Shown: positions 12,105-24,242 of the stretch, one piece after another
Layout: each line of letters starts with the position of its first letter
How positions within the stretch are numbered: the stretch's first letter is position 1
Source: Siphonodentalium dalli
Taxonomy: Eukaryota > Mollusca > Scaphopoda > Gadilida > Siphonodentaliidae
Length of the DNA stretch: 64,000 nt
Direction of reading: 5' to 3'
Assembly: GCA_032622095.1 (NCBI GenBank)
Contig: CP136062.1
Coordinates: forward strand, 34,720,918-34,784,917
Made by a program: the position numbers and the translations under genes
The notes under the pieces: generated by a model
What the model saw: only the letters and a program-made list of their open reading frames with translations
The model's database searches: none
What the model was told of the DNA's origin: nothing

Positions 12105-12673
12105 GCAGCACATACAATAACTGGGGCTCCTCCGAGTTGTAATAGGAATGAATTATTGATATAAATTGGAAGGCAGAAACTCACGAAAAGGCGAGAAAAA
12201 AAAACTTGCCCAATTTTATAAAATGACGAGAAAATCAACCCCACAATATCTATATAACTATGTCCCAAGTGATTCAACAACTTCAAGTGGATACCCATTC
12301 AGACACGATAACCTAAGACCTCCCTTTTGCTTTTCTATCTCTATACAAAATCATTCATACCACATGCTATTAAACTTTGGAATGAATTATCAGACGAAGC
12401 GAAAATGTGCGAAACGGTTTCCGAATAAAAAAAAATTCTGAACAAATATTGCATAGAACCTCCACAATTCTACGAGAATCATATACACGGCAAAGTCAAA
12501 TAATCCACGGTCGAATACGTCTCGAATGCTGTAATCGGAATGATCTTGCACGAAATAACTTACATGATAATTCCGATTGTACTTATTTGGCCTGACAGAG
12601 ACTGCAGAACACTTCTTCTTTTATTGTCGAAAGTTCACGAAAGAACGAGAGATATACATTCAATGTCTTCACA

Positions 12674-13027
12674 ACATGTTTAAATGATCTTATTAAATGA
12701 TCAGTCATTACCAATAGATCATAACATTCATAACTTCGCAACATACCATGTTTAAATGATCTTATTAAAGGATCACAGTCATTACCAATAGATCATAACA
12801 TTGATATCTTCGCAACATACCATGTTTAAATGATCTTATTAAAGGATCACAGTCATTATCAATAGATCATAACATTGATATCTTCGGAACATGTTTAAAT
12901 GATCTTATTAAATGATCAGTCATTACCAATAGATCATAACATTGATATCTTCGCAACAGACCATGTTTAAATTATCTTATTAAAGGATCAGTCATTACCA
13001 ATAGATCATAACATTGATATCTTCGCA
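12674..13027 (+). repeat. About 72-bp x 5 tandem repeat in the LINE-A 3' part
   Basis: Five units of 69-74 bp each carry ATGTTTAAATGATCTTATTA, then GATCAGTCATTACC and ATAGATCATAACATTGATATC. Unit starts (ATG) are at 12676, 12748, 12822, 12891 and 12963. The units differ by small indels such as GATCA versus GATCACA. Confidence 0.9.
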
Positions 13028-13107
13028 TTGATATATCTAAGAGGACAGACATATATTCCACTTACAAAAAGATTAGGGACTAACTGAGAGAAAACAAACT
13101 ATACTAT

Positions 13108-16100
13108 CAACAATGCGGTAACCCTTGTCTTCTGTTTAGACATCACATGACCGATATGACCCACACTGAACACAAAACGGTAACTGAAGCGATAAATATA
13201 TATTGCCGGGAACCACAGAGCAAGTTTTGCGTGACCGAGAAAGACCATGCTCTGGGCAATCATGATCCAAGCGCATTTTACCCTCATGTATTGACGATGG
13301 ATCACTCACGCGTGATTTAATCGAGGGTGACGAAAATCGAAGCCAACTGAATAAAATGATTGACAATTACTTGTCCAATCGAGATAGTAGACTTGCGCTA
13401 GATTTAAATAGATCTGATTTAGAATTGTCAACTACCTTACGAGAGACACATAACGTTAATAATGAGATCAATACAAATTTTTAATGGTCCATGTTTGTTG
13501 AATGACTATGTTGTTGATGAATGTGATTATGTTTTTAATTTATATGAAGATACGATTAATAAGTCTAATCATGCGGACGATTTTAAAATGAAAAATGATG
13601 GTGCTATGGGCGATGCGCTTTTTAAAAGAAACGATGTCCCATTTGAAGACAAACATGAGCGAACATGCAAATTAACGAGTTCGCAACATATAAATTATGA
13701 TATCGTTATGAATGAATCATTAATTGGCGAATCGTGCCTAATAAACCACAACACAGACACAAGTCATGAGCGAAAAAATGGAACAGCAAATATTCGCCAA
13801 GATATTTCTCGATTAAACCATTTTGATAGTACTAAAGTACCAACTGACCAACTTTCCTATGATAACAGTTATTTCGATGAATACGAATACAATATTATTC
13901 ATGAAAGAATTTTGAATTATGATGTCCAAAAAAACACTCAACTTACCAAATTCAAACCAATACAATTGTTAGAGGAAATATCAAGTGTGGATGGTAATTC
14001 AAATATAAATGAATCGAGCGGTAAATACGTCCATGAACATGATGAACAAATTCTCTCAGATATCCTAAAAGACATCCGGGAAATATTGAATGGCAATTGC
14101 ACGAATGATGTTAATTCCACATATGATATTACTTACAATGTAAATTGTGATGATGTTAATGATACGCACATACACACAAATGTTATTACTAATGGTGATG
14201 TCAGTGAGGCCATGTTCAGAGTGTTTTCAGTTTTTTGTCATTAAATGTATGTGGACTCCGAACAAAATTAGAATACCCAGAATTCCAGGAACTGTGCTCA
14301 AATCATGATGTCCTCTGATTCATGGAAACAAAGACTGACGACTGTGACCAATTAAGTCTTAATAGATACACACTATACATGAAAAATAGACAGAAATAAT
14401 CACGAATAAGGTCTGGTGGGATAGTTATTGGCATTAAGGACGAACTAGTCCCTTTTTCGAAAATTATTGAAACCAAATCTAATTTTGTGCAATGGATTGA
14501 GATTAAGAAATTTGTGGCGCAACACAAAATTCATATCATCATAGGTGCAGTATACATAACGCCAGAAGGAAGTAATTACGCATCAAAAGATGCATTTGTC
14601 GAAATAGAAAGCGACTACTGCGCTTTAGCTAACCGCACACATAACATTTTCCTAACAGGCGACTTCAATGCGCGTACAGCATGTTCCACTGACATCAACA
14701 TTATTGATGAAAATTTCGAAGCGTTTCAATGCAATTCTGATTCCATTTTGTTTTCAGAGCAGTTGTTTTATCTGAATGTAACATGTATGCCTGTGCACAG
14801 ACACAGTCAGGATCTATCCAAAAACGTATATGGGGCCCAACTGCTAGATTTGTGTCGACATCATGAATTTGTTATCTTGAACGGTAGAGCAGGTAGTGAT
14901 AATGGATACGGGGCAGTAACAAGCCGAGCGGCGTCCCTTATCGACTACAGCATATGCCATGCTGCAGCACTGTCTTATATATCAGACTTCCAGGTACTTC
15001 CTTTTAATCCACTGACTTCTGATATTCATTGTGGCATTTAACCACCTTGAAATTTAACGATACCCGCACATGCGATTTTGAAGATCTATTACCTAGCTGC
15101 GAAAATAGTGTAAAAAGATGGGACCCCGAAAAACGCTTAGAATTTATCGCAAATATTAACTACCACGACATTGCCAGAATAGGGCACTTGTTAGATTTGA
15201 TCACTGCAGAAGATATTAGCCCAGGCACGACAAACGAACTGACTAGTTCAATTGCCAACGTTATGACAACAGCCGCTGTGGAGACATTATGTGTTAATAA
15301 TAGGAAGTCACGGCCACGCGCGTCTATCAAGACTAAACCATGGTTCAATGGTGCGTGTCGTAATGTACGCAAGTTATACCGCAAATCTACAAGAGAGAAC
15401 CATATATTGCGGTCATCCAGCTCCGATCGAGAAATGAAATCCGCTGCACGCTCTTATAAATCAGAGATGGATAAAGCAATTAAACCGCACCGTGATCTTG
15501 TGACTTATGAAATGACGTCCATGCAGCGAAGTAATCCAAAACAATTTTGGAAAAGACTTAGGGACAGTAACTCTAACCGTATTGGTGTTACTTTAGATGA
15601 CCTAGCAAATTACTTTCGCGATGTCAACGCTATTAGACATGAAGATGACCCTGTTGTACAGAGAACTATAAAGGTGCACTTTAGCATTGATGCTAACCCC
15701 GAACTAAACATGCCCATTACTGAGTTCGAAATACAACAGTCGATTAACACTTTGAAAAACAATAAATCATCCGGCCACGACCGCATTGCCAATGAGTATA
15801 TCATTGCCTCATCCGAAGTCTTTGTCAGCATATACCGTAAACTATTTAATATTACACTGGACACTGGCCTTATACCCGAAGACTGGGTAACTGGAACGAT
15901 TGTCCCTCTCTATAAAAACAAAGGACATTTAGGTGACCCAGGTAGTTATAGGCCGATAACGATCTTGAGTTGTTTTGGTAAGTTATTTACAAAGATATTG
16001 TCAAATAGACTCACACAATATGTTGAAAACTATGAAATACTATCAGAAAACCAGACCGGTTTCAGGAAAAATTATTCAACCCTCGACAATATATTTGTGC

Positions 16101-17597
16101 TGCACTTGTTGTTCGAAATCAGTCGAAAATTGAATAAGAAACTCATATGTGCGTTCGTTGACTTCCAGAAAGCATTTGATACCGTATGGAGACAGGGGCT
16201 CTGGTCCAAAATTGTAAAAAGTGGAATCAATGGGAAATTGTTTAGGGTCATGTTGTTTTCCTTGTATTTGAATGATTTGGAAGAGTTTTTCCTTGAACAC
16301 TGCACAATGGAACTGAAAACTGTAGACGCGGAGATATAAATTGAACTACCATTTGAAAATATTCATGATCCTCTACGCCGACGATACAGTTATTATGGCG
16401 GAAACACCAAAAGGGTTACAGCAACAACTCGATATTTTTGAAAAATATTGTAGTCAATGGAAATTAACAGTCAATGTGGATAAAACAAATTTTTTTAATT
16501 TATCTAAAGCGAGTCTATCCAAGAAAGTCTCGTTTCTGTTTAAAGGGAAGAAAATTGATACCGTAAACAAGTTTAATTACCTTGGCATAATATTTTGTAA
16601 ATCCGGTTCCTTTACGATGGCGAAAAAAATATTGGCAGAAAAAGCCACTCGAGCCATGTACTCCGTAATCGGGAAATCACGCAAACACTGCCTTTCTGTT
16701 AAAAATCAACTGGACTTTTTCGATTTACATGTTACCCCGATATTGCTATATGGCTGTGAAGTATGGGGTTTTGGCAACAATGATGTTTTGGGAAAAGTGC
16801 ACCGTACATTTCTTAAACACGTCCTCAAACTTAGACCATCAACCCCAAATTATATGTTGTATGGGGAATGTGGGAGACTACCATTGCAGATACAAATATA
16901 TACAAGAATGATGAAGTTCTGGAGTGAGATTATGAACAGTAAAGACTGTAGATATCAAAGGGTACTTTTTAAACTAGCACATTCGATGTTCGATATAAAC
17001 GACGACAGATTCCCCTGGTTGCATAAGGTTTATACCATATTAGAAGATAACGAACAAATACTTCATTGGCACATGGAACAGATACCGGATAGCAACCAAC
17101 TTATATCATACCTGAAATGTAGTTTAATATCCCAGTTTAGAAACTCATGGGAAACGGACTTAAATAACTCGAGCCGTGGCCGCATATATAGAATTTTCAA
17201 GCACGATCTATCATTCGAAAATTATCTTGTAACACTCAACACAGCAAATCGTTTCATCTTGTGTAAATTTAGAACAAGCAATCATCGACTCCCGATTGAA
17301 ATAGGCCGCTGGAGATATTCCGAACAATCCGATCGTGTATGCCAACTCTGCAAATCCGGTAAAATTGGAGATGAGTTCCACTACCTTCTCGAGTGCGAAA
17401 GCTTATTTAAAGCCAGACGCCGTTTATTAATAACACTTTCGGACAAACGACCCAATACAATCACTATGAGTGAACTACTTAAAGGTACGGTTGGCCTTGG
17501 CGGTGGGTATCCTGTGAAAATATTTCCACCCGTCAGAAACCGCCACAAACAGAAAGAACAACAAAATGTAGACAGACTTTGTCCGTATACAAATTAG
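13108..17597 (+). pseudogene. LINE-C ORF2: endonuclease, reverse transcriptase, zinc finger
   Basis: The chain begins with a Cys/His-containing stretch (QQCGNPC, RHHMTDM) and a low-complexity Asn/Asp-rich region (13462-14244). The endonuclease then reads FSFLSLNVCGLRTKLEY, METKTDD, IFLTGDFNART, SLIDYSIC and TSDIHCG. The reverse transcriptase reads NKSSGHDRIANEYI, SYRPITILSCFGKLFTKILS, NQTGFRKNYST, CAFVDFQKAFDTVWRQGLW and MILYADDTVIMAE. The C-terminal finger is CQLCKSGKIGDEFHYLLEC. Breaks include a shift in a T run near 14235, a TAA at about 14397, a shift near 15040, loss of the GxRQG block at about 16250 and a one-base shift near 16335. Not functional. Confidence 0.9.
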
Positions 17598-18411
17598 AAA
17601 TATCGCATAGACAGTATGTTATTGTCATATCTTTGACCATTGTTATGTAAACAAAAGCATTAAAAAGTTACTTTTCTGGTGTTTGTTTATATTATGATGG
17701 TAAACATAAAGAGCGTTCTTTGTTGGTGAATTCCTGATATGGAACGAATAAAGAGCTTTTATGCCATTTGTGTGTGATTAGCCAGCAGCATTGTGCTGTC
17801 TTCTGTAACACAATCAGGCTCTTGCTTAGGTAAACTATAGTAAATCTTTATGATAACATGCTGTTTACGCGATGGTCATGGTATATACGAACGAAACTGT
17901 ATGCGTTTTAATGTTTTTCTGTTTACGGTGATTGGAACAAATATGAATATTTTCGACAACTAAGGCCTCACGTGCCTTTAATCAGAAAAATCCAACAAGC
18001 CTACGACGACTATGTGATTTTATTAAAATTGTTAACCGCGAACTATCGAATATTGAATGATTATAATATTGAAGCGATTATAATACTCCAGATGGTATTA
18101 TAAAGATAACTTAACTCACCGCCTTTTATGTAGGGCATAATTATGCAGTATTAATACACAGATATATAACTCTGTATGGGTGTGTGCATAAAATGTATAT
18201 GTTCACTACTAAGCCTATTATTAGTATAACCGAATAGTGTTATATATAGCAACGATAGTGCTATTATATATATTAATAATGTGTTTATTTATAATAATTT
18301 GTAATTTGTATAATATGCTTATATATGTACCATGTTATATGTAAATAGTGTACAAATGTTATCTCGATATCTATGTATTATAGGTCATGAGAATAAAGAA
18401 ATTGAATTGAA
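17598..18411 (+). other. LINE-C 3' untranslated region
   Basis: No open frame. It lies between the LINE-C stop codon and a polyadenylation-like AATAAA at 18392 that leads into AAATTGAATTGAACG. The assignment to LINE-C is by position and by this tail-like ending. Confidence 0.5.
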
Positions 18412-18419
18412 CGAATTGA

Positions 18420-19290
18420 TGGGGGCCACATATGCGCTGAGGGGGTGGGCAGGCAGGAAGCTATAAATACCCATTAATAATTGGCAGTCAAAATAACTCA
18501 ATTAGATATTAATGATAAACCAGTCATCACCCATGTGAATATCCAATGGGGAAATGACAAATATAAGCTTACAAAGCTTACAGTTAGATCCCTTTCTCTA
18601 CTCTTATAACGTATTAACATTTTGTAATATATTATATGTGTTCCAATTCAAATTGTATATGTATGTACACACTTGTTATTGAGAATAACATATATTGTTT
18701 ACACTAATAACCGGGCCATAGCTAGTTTACTGGCGACAATGTTATCACATCAACGATGAAATTTGATGCACCAGTCCGTGTAATTGTACTAGCTCATTAG
18801 TATTAGTTAGCAACGTGAATTTCGTTACTTATTCCTTATTCATTATTTCCTATTCGCAAAATATCGGAAATTGTGGCAAATGACACCAAATTCGTAAGTG
18901 GCCAGGTGGGCGGAACATTTTGGGCCGAACATTGTTTTGGGTCGAGTTCGTATAAGTGATCCGAAAAAGTGTCGAACCTGTGCTCGTTCCGAAAAATTTG
19001 AGAAAATGTGACAAATAACCACGGGAACATACTAAGTTAAAAATAAAAAAAAATTGGGCCGAACAAAATTTGGGTCAAAAAGTTCGAAATAAGGCAAAGT
19101 CCAAAAAATTAAGGGAAAATAACCAAATAAGTCCAAATTCTCAAGTGGCCAGCTAGGCGGAACATTTTGGGCCAAACTTGTTTTGAATTTCGAGACGACA
19201 CTATCTACATCATCAGTGAGTCATATATAGTTTGATATGACCATTATAGTAACCAATAGCAGACTATGTAAATTGGTGTAAACTACTGGA
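18420..19290. repeat. Diverged internal repeats, no gene
   Basis: No coding sequence seen. A segment containing AAGTGGCCAG, GCGGAACATTTTGGGCC and TTGTTTTG occurs twice, at about 18894 and 19133. The stretch at 18730-18800 (ATGAAATTTGATGCACCAGT, GTGTAATTGTACTAGCTCAT) resembles the start of the dispersed repeat at 19297. Confidence 0.5.
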
Positions 19291-19296
19291 CAATAA

Positions 19297-19900
19297 TTTT
19301 GCGATTGGCGAAATGTTCTCATATCCTTGAAGAAAATTAATGATGCATTGATCCGTGTAATTGTAATAGCTCATTATTTTTAGTTGAGTTTTTTGTACTA
19401 GTAAGTTGTAAATTTAATAATCCATCAGTTCATTGTTGTTGGCATCGAAGCTGTTGCGAATTACTATACTGTATGTATCCTCTTGTTTTAACGTATCACT
19501 GTGTGCTTTGAAACACTCTGAACACTGTTAACTATATTGAACAGATCAATATCAACTACTGGAAACTGTCAACATTCTAATAGCTACGTTTTATATATTA
19601 TTGTCACTGGTGGTTGACATCAACGCCTTGTGAATTACTTACTCTGATGCTTGTATCCTCTTATGTAAGTAAATCAATCGGTGTTTTGATACACTGTCAA
19701 CTTCAACATCAACACACGAGTCGAGTCAGTCAAGTTGTAGCCCACTTCGCGAAAATGCTGCCTTGAATACAACCCAGCTGCCACAATTCAGTAAATAACT
19801 ATCACCCACCAGCCGTTTTTCGCAGTCCAGAACTTGCCCGGTTCACATAGTAACTGAAGCCAGAAATTGTTAACATTATACCACCACTGTATAAGTCAGC
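19297..19900 (+). repeat. Dispersed repeat family copy (also at 50920-51522)
   Basis: About 600 bp aligns in the same orientation with 50920-51522. Shared blocks include GTACTAGTAAGTTGTAA, GGCATCGAAGCT, AACGTATCACTGT, AACATTCTAATAGCTACGTT and the closing CCACCACTGT-TAAGTCAGCA. Identity looks moderate, with many small indels. No coding potential and no clear termini. Confidence 0.8.
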
Positions 19901-19918
19901 ACACAGTCAGGGACATGA

Positions 19919-21300
19919 TTTCTTCTTATAAATACCATTGCATGGGTAATATTGAGTGAAGTTTTAGCCACGTGGACTAGCGATTTCCCTTCAGTGTGTC
20001 TATATTTGAATAGAATATACTAAACTTTTATATTTTACAACATCCCTATCCTAAAATTTTATATCTAAAAGCAGTAACTCTGGATCTTTTCATAAATGGA
20101 ACATTTCATCCAACAATTTAAATAAAATCTATGCACATTGAATGCATTGCATGTCTCCGATTCTTTGAACTGTTTTGTTTGTCACTGAAATACACAATAA
20201 TAACAACCTCACCAATACTAAAACACCATTGCCTTCACAGATGGTCATCATCTGTGTTGCTATCCGGTATATATTTATCATGCTTTCTTCTTATAATTAC
20301 CCTTTCATGGGTAATATTGAGGGAACGATTAGCCACATGGACTTGCGATATCCCTCCCACTGTGTATAAACTAAATAAATTACTGAAATGTTATGTTACA
20401 GCATCCCTATCCTAATTTGATATAGGAAGGTGATAACTCTGGCACTTTTCATTGAATGGACATTTCAGTCAACAATTTAAATCATTTTGAAGACCGTTTA
20501 ATTCATTGCATGTCTCCAATGTCTACAAATGTTGTGATTGTCCCTGAAAACAGTAAGTAATTACCACACCTCATCAATATTAAAAACCCTTGCCTTCACA
20601 AATACGCCTCACTGTGTAAGTCTGTGTTACATTGATATATTTTATCATCAGATGCATGCTTTCTTCTTAGAATTGCGCATCGTGGGTTGATATTGAATTG
20701 TTATGTTGAATTGCTTTTCTACATTGGTGTGGCTAAAACTGAATACATAACTCAATATGAATATTTCACAGTGTCGCTTGCCTTTAAATTCATATCCAAA
20801 AGCGGTAACTCTGGTATTATTCATCATACCATTACCTTCATAAAAGGGCCTCATATGTGTTGCTATTTGGTATATTTGATCACCAGAGAAGGCTTTCTTC
20901 TTATAATTATCCATTATGGGGTAATATTGAGTGAATTATTAGCCACGTGGACTTGTGATTTCCCTTCAGTGTGTCCAAAACTGAATATATTACTAACATT
21001 TGATATAAGAAAGTGGTAGCTCTGGCCCTGTTAGATTTCATCCAACAATTTAAATCATTTCGAAGACCGTTTAATGCATTGCATGTCTATAATGTCTTCA
21101 AATGTTGTACTTGTCCCTGAAAATAGTAAAAAATTACCACCTCACCAATGTTAAAAACACACTTGCCTTCACAAATTGACCTAGTCTGTGTTACTTTCTA
21201 TGCTTTCTTCTAAAAATTGCCCATATGGGGTGATATTGAATGGTTATTGTTACGTGGACTTGCTTTCCTCCATTTATGTGTCTAAAACTGAATAGATTAC
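19919..21300 (+). repeat. Diverged tandem array, about 365-bp unit
   Basis: Repeated landmarks in fixed order: TTCTTCTTATAA, GGGTAATATTGAG, TTAGCCACGTGGACTTGCGAT, CATCCCTATCCTAA, CAACAATTTAAAT, CATTGCATGTCTCC and TTGCCTTCACA. Copies start near 19919, 20283, 20657 (internally truncated), 20885 and 21206 (partial). The units are strongly diverged. Short frames inside are not conserved between units. Confidence 0.8.
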
Positions 21301-21600
21301 TATGTTTACAATGTATAGATACACACGAGTTTCCAATTATTGAATGAAGTGTGGGGTGTCATGTTGTGGTTTGAGTGTTATGGATTATTAATATTGAATT
21401 ATATATTTGCTCAACCAAAACTGAATTTTATGGCTTAGTTCAAACATGTTTATTCTGAACAAATAGAATGGGAACATAATTGTGAAAAAAGGAATGGGAA
21501 TTAATTTACATAAACACAAGACATCCAATTTAAACAAAGGCTCGGAATTTGGAACTGATATGGTTTGAGCGACATGCAACAATTGTATGTCTTGCATTTA

Positions 21601-22010
21601 AACGTGTCAAGTGACATGGAGTTGATTCACATACTGTGCCAACAAATTATATAGGCCACACAGCGCGACACAACTGCTGTGTCAATGGACACAGCGATAC
21701 ACCTCTACTTGAAAAGTTCCAAATTCCACACATAAACTATTCAAAGATATATGTGCTTATATGTCATGATATTAAACCTTACTACTTCGATTCCGAGTGG
21801 CTGGGAACCATTTTATATTGCACAGAAACGTGTCGTATGACAAATAACACGGAAAAACGACACGTTCTGTGTGTCGGCAAATATATTGGTTATTTTGTTT
21901 ACAAACTTGCGACACAGAACGACACCTATAGCGTGTCAGATGACACATCTGCACTAATTGAAATCAAATACTGAGCTGCCGTGTCGCTATACGTGTCATA
22001 TGACACACCT
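21601..22010. promoter_or_regulatory. Cluster of GTGTC-N4-GACAC dyads
   Basis: Three exact palindromic dyads GTGTC-N4-GACAC start at 21679 (spacer AATG), 21933 (AGAT) and 21993 (ATAT). Two near matches start at 21604 (AAGT, then GACAT) and 21830 (GTAT, then GACAA). Additional single GTGTC or GACAC half-sites bring the total to more than a dozen in about 400 bp. This could be a binding-site cluster or the remains of a short repeat. No factor is assigned. Confidence 0.4.
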
Positions 22011-22270
22011 AATTGACTACATGACACGGAACAGTTTTTCAGTGTATAATCTTCCATCTCAAAAGGGGCAACGAACACAGTCGCCAGAATAACGCACCTT
22101 TCCATATGCAACCCTTCTGCTATCAGCTTATATTTTGAGTCTAGATATTTAAGAGTCACCAGCCACTCTGTTTTTGTTAATTGAACTCCCGTTATATTGT
22201 CAATAGCAATGGTAGCTGAAACTCCTTGCACAATAGTTAGGTGAGTTATTCGTCCGAGAGGCCTCGACAA
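21926..22270 (-). pseudogene. Possible retroelement ORF1/gag-like fragment
   Basis: A minus-strand frame of about 114 codons. Its N-terminal two-thirds reads as ordinary protein (GRITHLTIVQGVSATIAID, NITGVQLTKTEWLVTLKYLD, KYKLIAEGLHME, VFVAPFEMEDYTLKN). The order of an RRM-like module, a W-containing strand and a P-x-E-M-x-D turn resembles ORF1/gag-like proteins of invertebrate retroelements. The last third overlaps the GTGTC dyad cluster and is probably not coding. No full-length partner is nearby. The assignment is tentative. Confidence 0.3.
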
Positions 22271-24240
22271 ATTCTCACTGTATTATCCCTACATAACCGT
22301 TCAGCCATACTCACAGTTTATTCGAAATAGACACGATAGTCCACAATAAAGAGAATATTCACTAACACCAACACATGGACACCGTTTTTGTTTTATTTCA
22401 CATAATTCACGCACTGATACTAACACTGATCTACACTTGACGTCATCTTGAATCTCGCTGTTGTGTGTTTTTATTATCTGAACAGCCCTTCCAGTGATAA
22501 TGTTCCAAATTATATTTGTATATGTGAATGGGATAATATATTCAGTGTAAAAAGGGTTAAGCGGGTACTGCTTTATTTTCGAAAACAATCGATGTTAATA
22601 AATGGGACCAGAGACCGTGTTCAAACTACCCGTAAATATAAATCAATTGTTGCTACCAACACAGCTTATTGGCTGGTGTAAAACAAAGACGCTGCCGATA
22701 ACACTGAACCGAATTTGTTGTGTCCAGTACTGTCCTATCGACGCTGTAGGTAAGTGTAATTTATTTCTGTGTTCTGTTCTCTACATGTAAATGTTGTATG
22801 TTACAAAACTAATACAAATATTTAATTGAATCTAGTATTGGCAAACAAGTTCAAACGGACATTGATCGTTTGAATCCAAAATTATGCATACTGGGTCATC
22901 TTAGCTTGAGCACAGTCGCGGTTGTATAATCATTAACTGTATAAACAATGAACTGTCTATGTATACGAAAACACAGCAGTGACAGCAGATTGATTACCGG
23001 CGCGAAAATAATCAGTGAACAACATATATCATCATCAGATTAGAAGTTGCCCGGCTCGTTACTGACTGCACATATCAACTCTAATTACGCATGGTTGTAA
23101 ACTGTCAACCCGTCAAATGACTTACGTCTGAAATGCACCCAAATATTGAAAAACCGAACTCAAACACGAGTGAAACTAGAATAATTTCACCTAAGGTGAG
23201 ATCTGGTTATCCTGCAGCTAGGAGTTCTAATTGAAACACCATACCTGCAATTTGGGAACAGACAAATAATACATGTAAATACCATGTACACAATCTACAT
23301 ATATCAAAATGTTTGTCTCTGTCGTGTGTTATACATCTATGTTACATAATTGATTATATATTGGTGATTTATGATTCACGTACATGCATGTGCGTGTGTT
23401 ACACCCTCACCCGTGATTATTTAACACGATGTTGGAATGACAGTTTATGTATGTGGGGAAATTACACAATACTATCTTTACATATGTGCAACTTTCGGAC
23501 TATCGAATACTCAGAATATGTAAATCTCTGACAAACGAACTTCCTTCATTTTCGTCGTATAACAAATATACAACATTCGCATTTAAGAATATGCGGGACA
23601 GTATAATATTCCAGAATTTGAAGAAATACACTTAGTCGACATAAGCATTGACGCTCTTTATATATAGAAGAGATGGTATTGGATTTTTTGCTAGACTGAC
23701 ACAAATTAAAACGTGTTAAAATGTGCTGTATTGAATTGAGATATCTGGCTATAAACACTTCATTATGATAACGATGGGCTCGTTGTTCCAATTATTTTCA
23801 TTATGATAACGATGGGCTCGCAGTTCCAATTATTTTCTGGTTGATACACCTACATATGGAGGTTATTTTCAAACCGTCCGGGCATCTTTAAGTCATCGCT
23901 AGCAATGATAGATGTTCTCACAAAACCTCAGTGTACACAATGTTGCGAGTTTTTCCAGTAGGAGAGAGATGATCTTTTATTAACGCGACATTGGCATCTA
24001 CAATACATAAATGTATTGCACAAACAAATAACGATATTGTACCCGGCTACATGTTGCGAGGCATTGCGTTGAAACTTCTTGGGAATAATCGTTCATCCGT
24101 GTATATATATCGGGCAAAAACACATATATCATGATAGTGGTCATTTTACAATTCCATGAGTTATTTTATAGACAGTTGTGTCTTTTCATAAAGGCATCAA
24201 AAAGGAATATTTCTAACAGACCTGGCTATGAAATTATTTC
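22271..24240. other. No recognised gene
   Basis: Only short frames without family resemblance. The one structure noted is a 38-bp direct duplication at 23759-23834. Confidence 0.5.
23759..23834 (+). repeat. 38-bp x 2 direct repeat
   Basis: Units at 23759 and 23797 share TTCATTATGATAACGATGGG and CCAATTATT, differing in three bases (TTG versus CAG region). Confidence 0.9.
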
Positions 24241-24242
24241 AG

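Larger units (their letters stand above)
11442..13107 (+). pseudogene. LINE-A, 3' half: reverse transcriptase palm to C-terminus
   Basis: This resumes where the 5' half stops. SLFIVYINDVVGGVNSNIR leads into LFADDTTLFIAV (the catalytic xADD), then PPLRMAGEYIIEVTEHKHLG, SVWDNCTAE, LLEDIQYD, APRVVIGMN, FYKMTRKSTPQYLYNYVPSD and a C-terminal Cys-rich stretch (HGRIRLECCN onward). Stops and frameshifts are frequent. Three separate tandem expansions (95 bp, 18 bp and 72 bp units) occur inside it. The right boundary with LINE-C is not sharp; 13107 is my estimate. Confidence 0.8.
13108..18411 (+). mobile_element. LINE-C, near-complete degenerate non-LTR retrotransposon
   Basis: Plus-strand LINE with recognisable ORF2 from about 13108 to 17597 and a 3' flank of about 800 bp. 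The flank ends in GAATAAAG followed by a short ATTGA-type tail (to 18411-18419), as expected for LINE 3' ends. The 5' end is uncertain because LINE-A remnants abut it. Confidence 0.75.

Noticed and set aside
11893-12117. Minus-strand ORF encoding tandem HHIVYL
   Set aside because: Antisense reading of the 18-bp minisatellite, which is explained by LINE-A coding on the plus strand.
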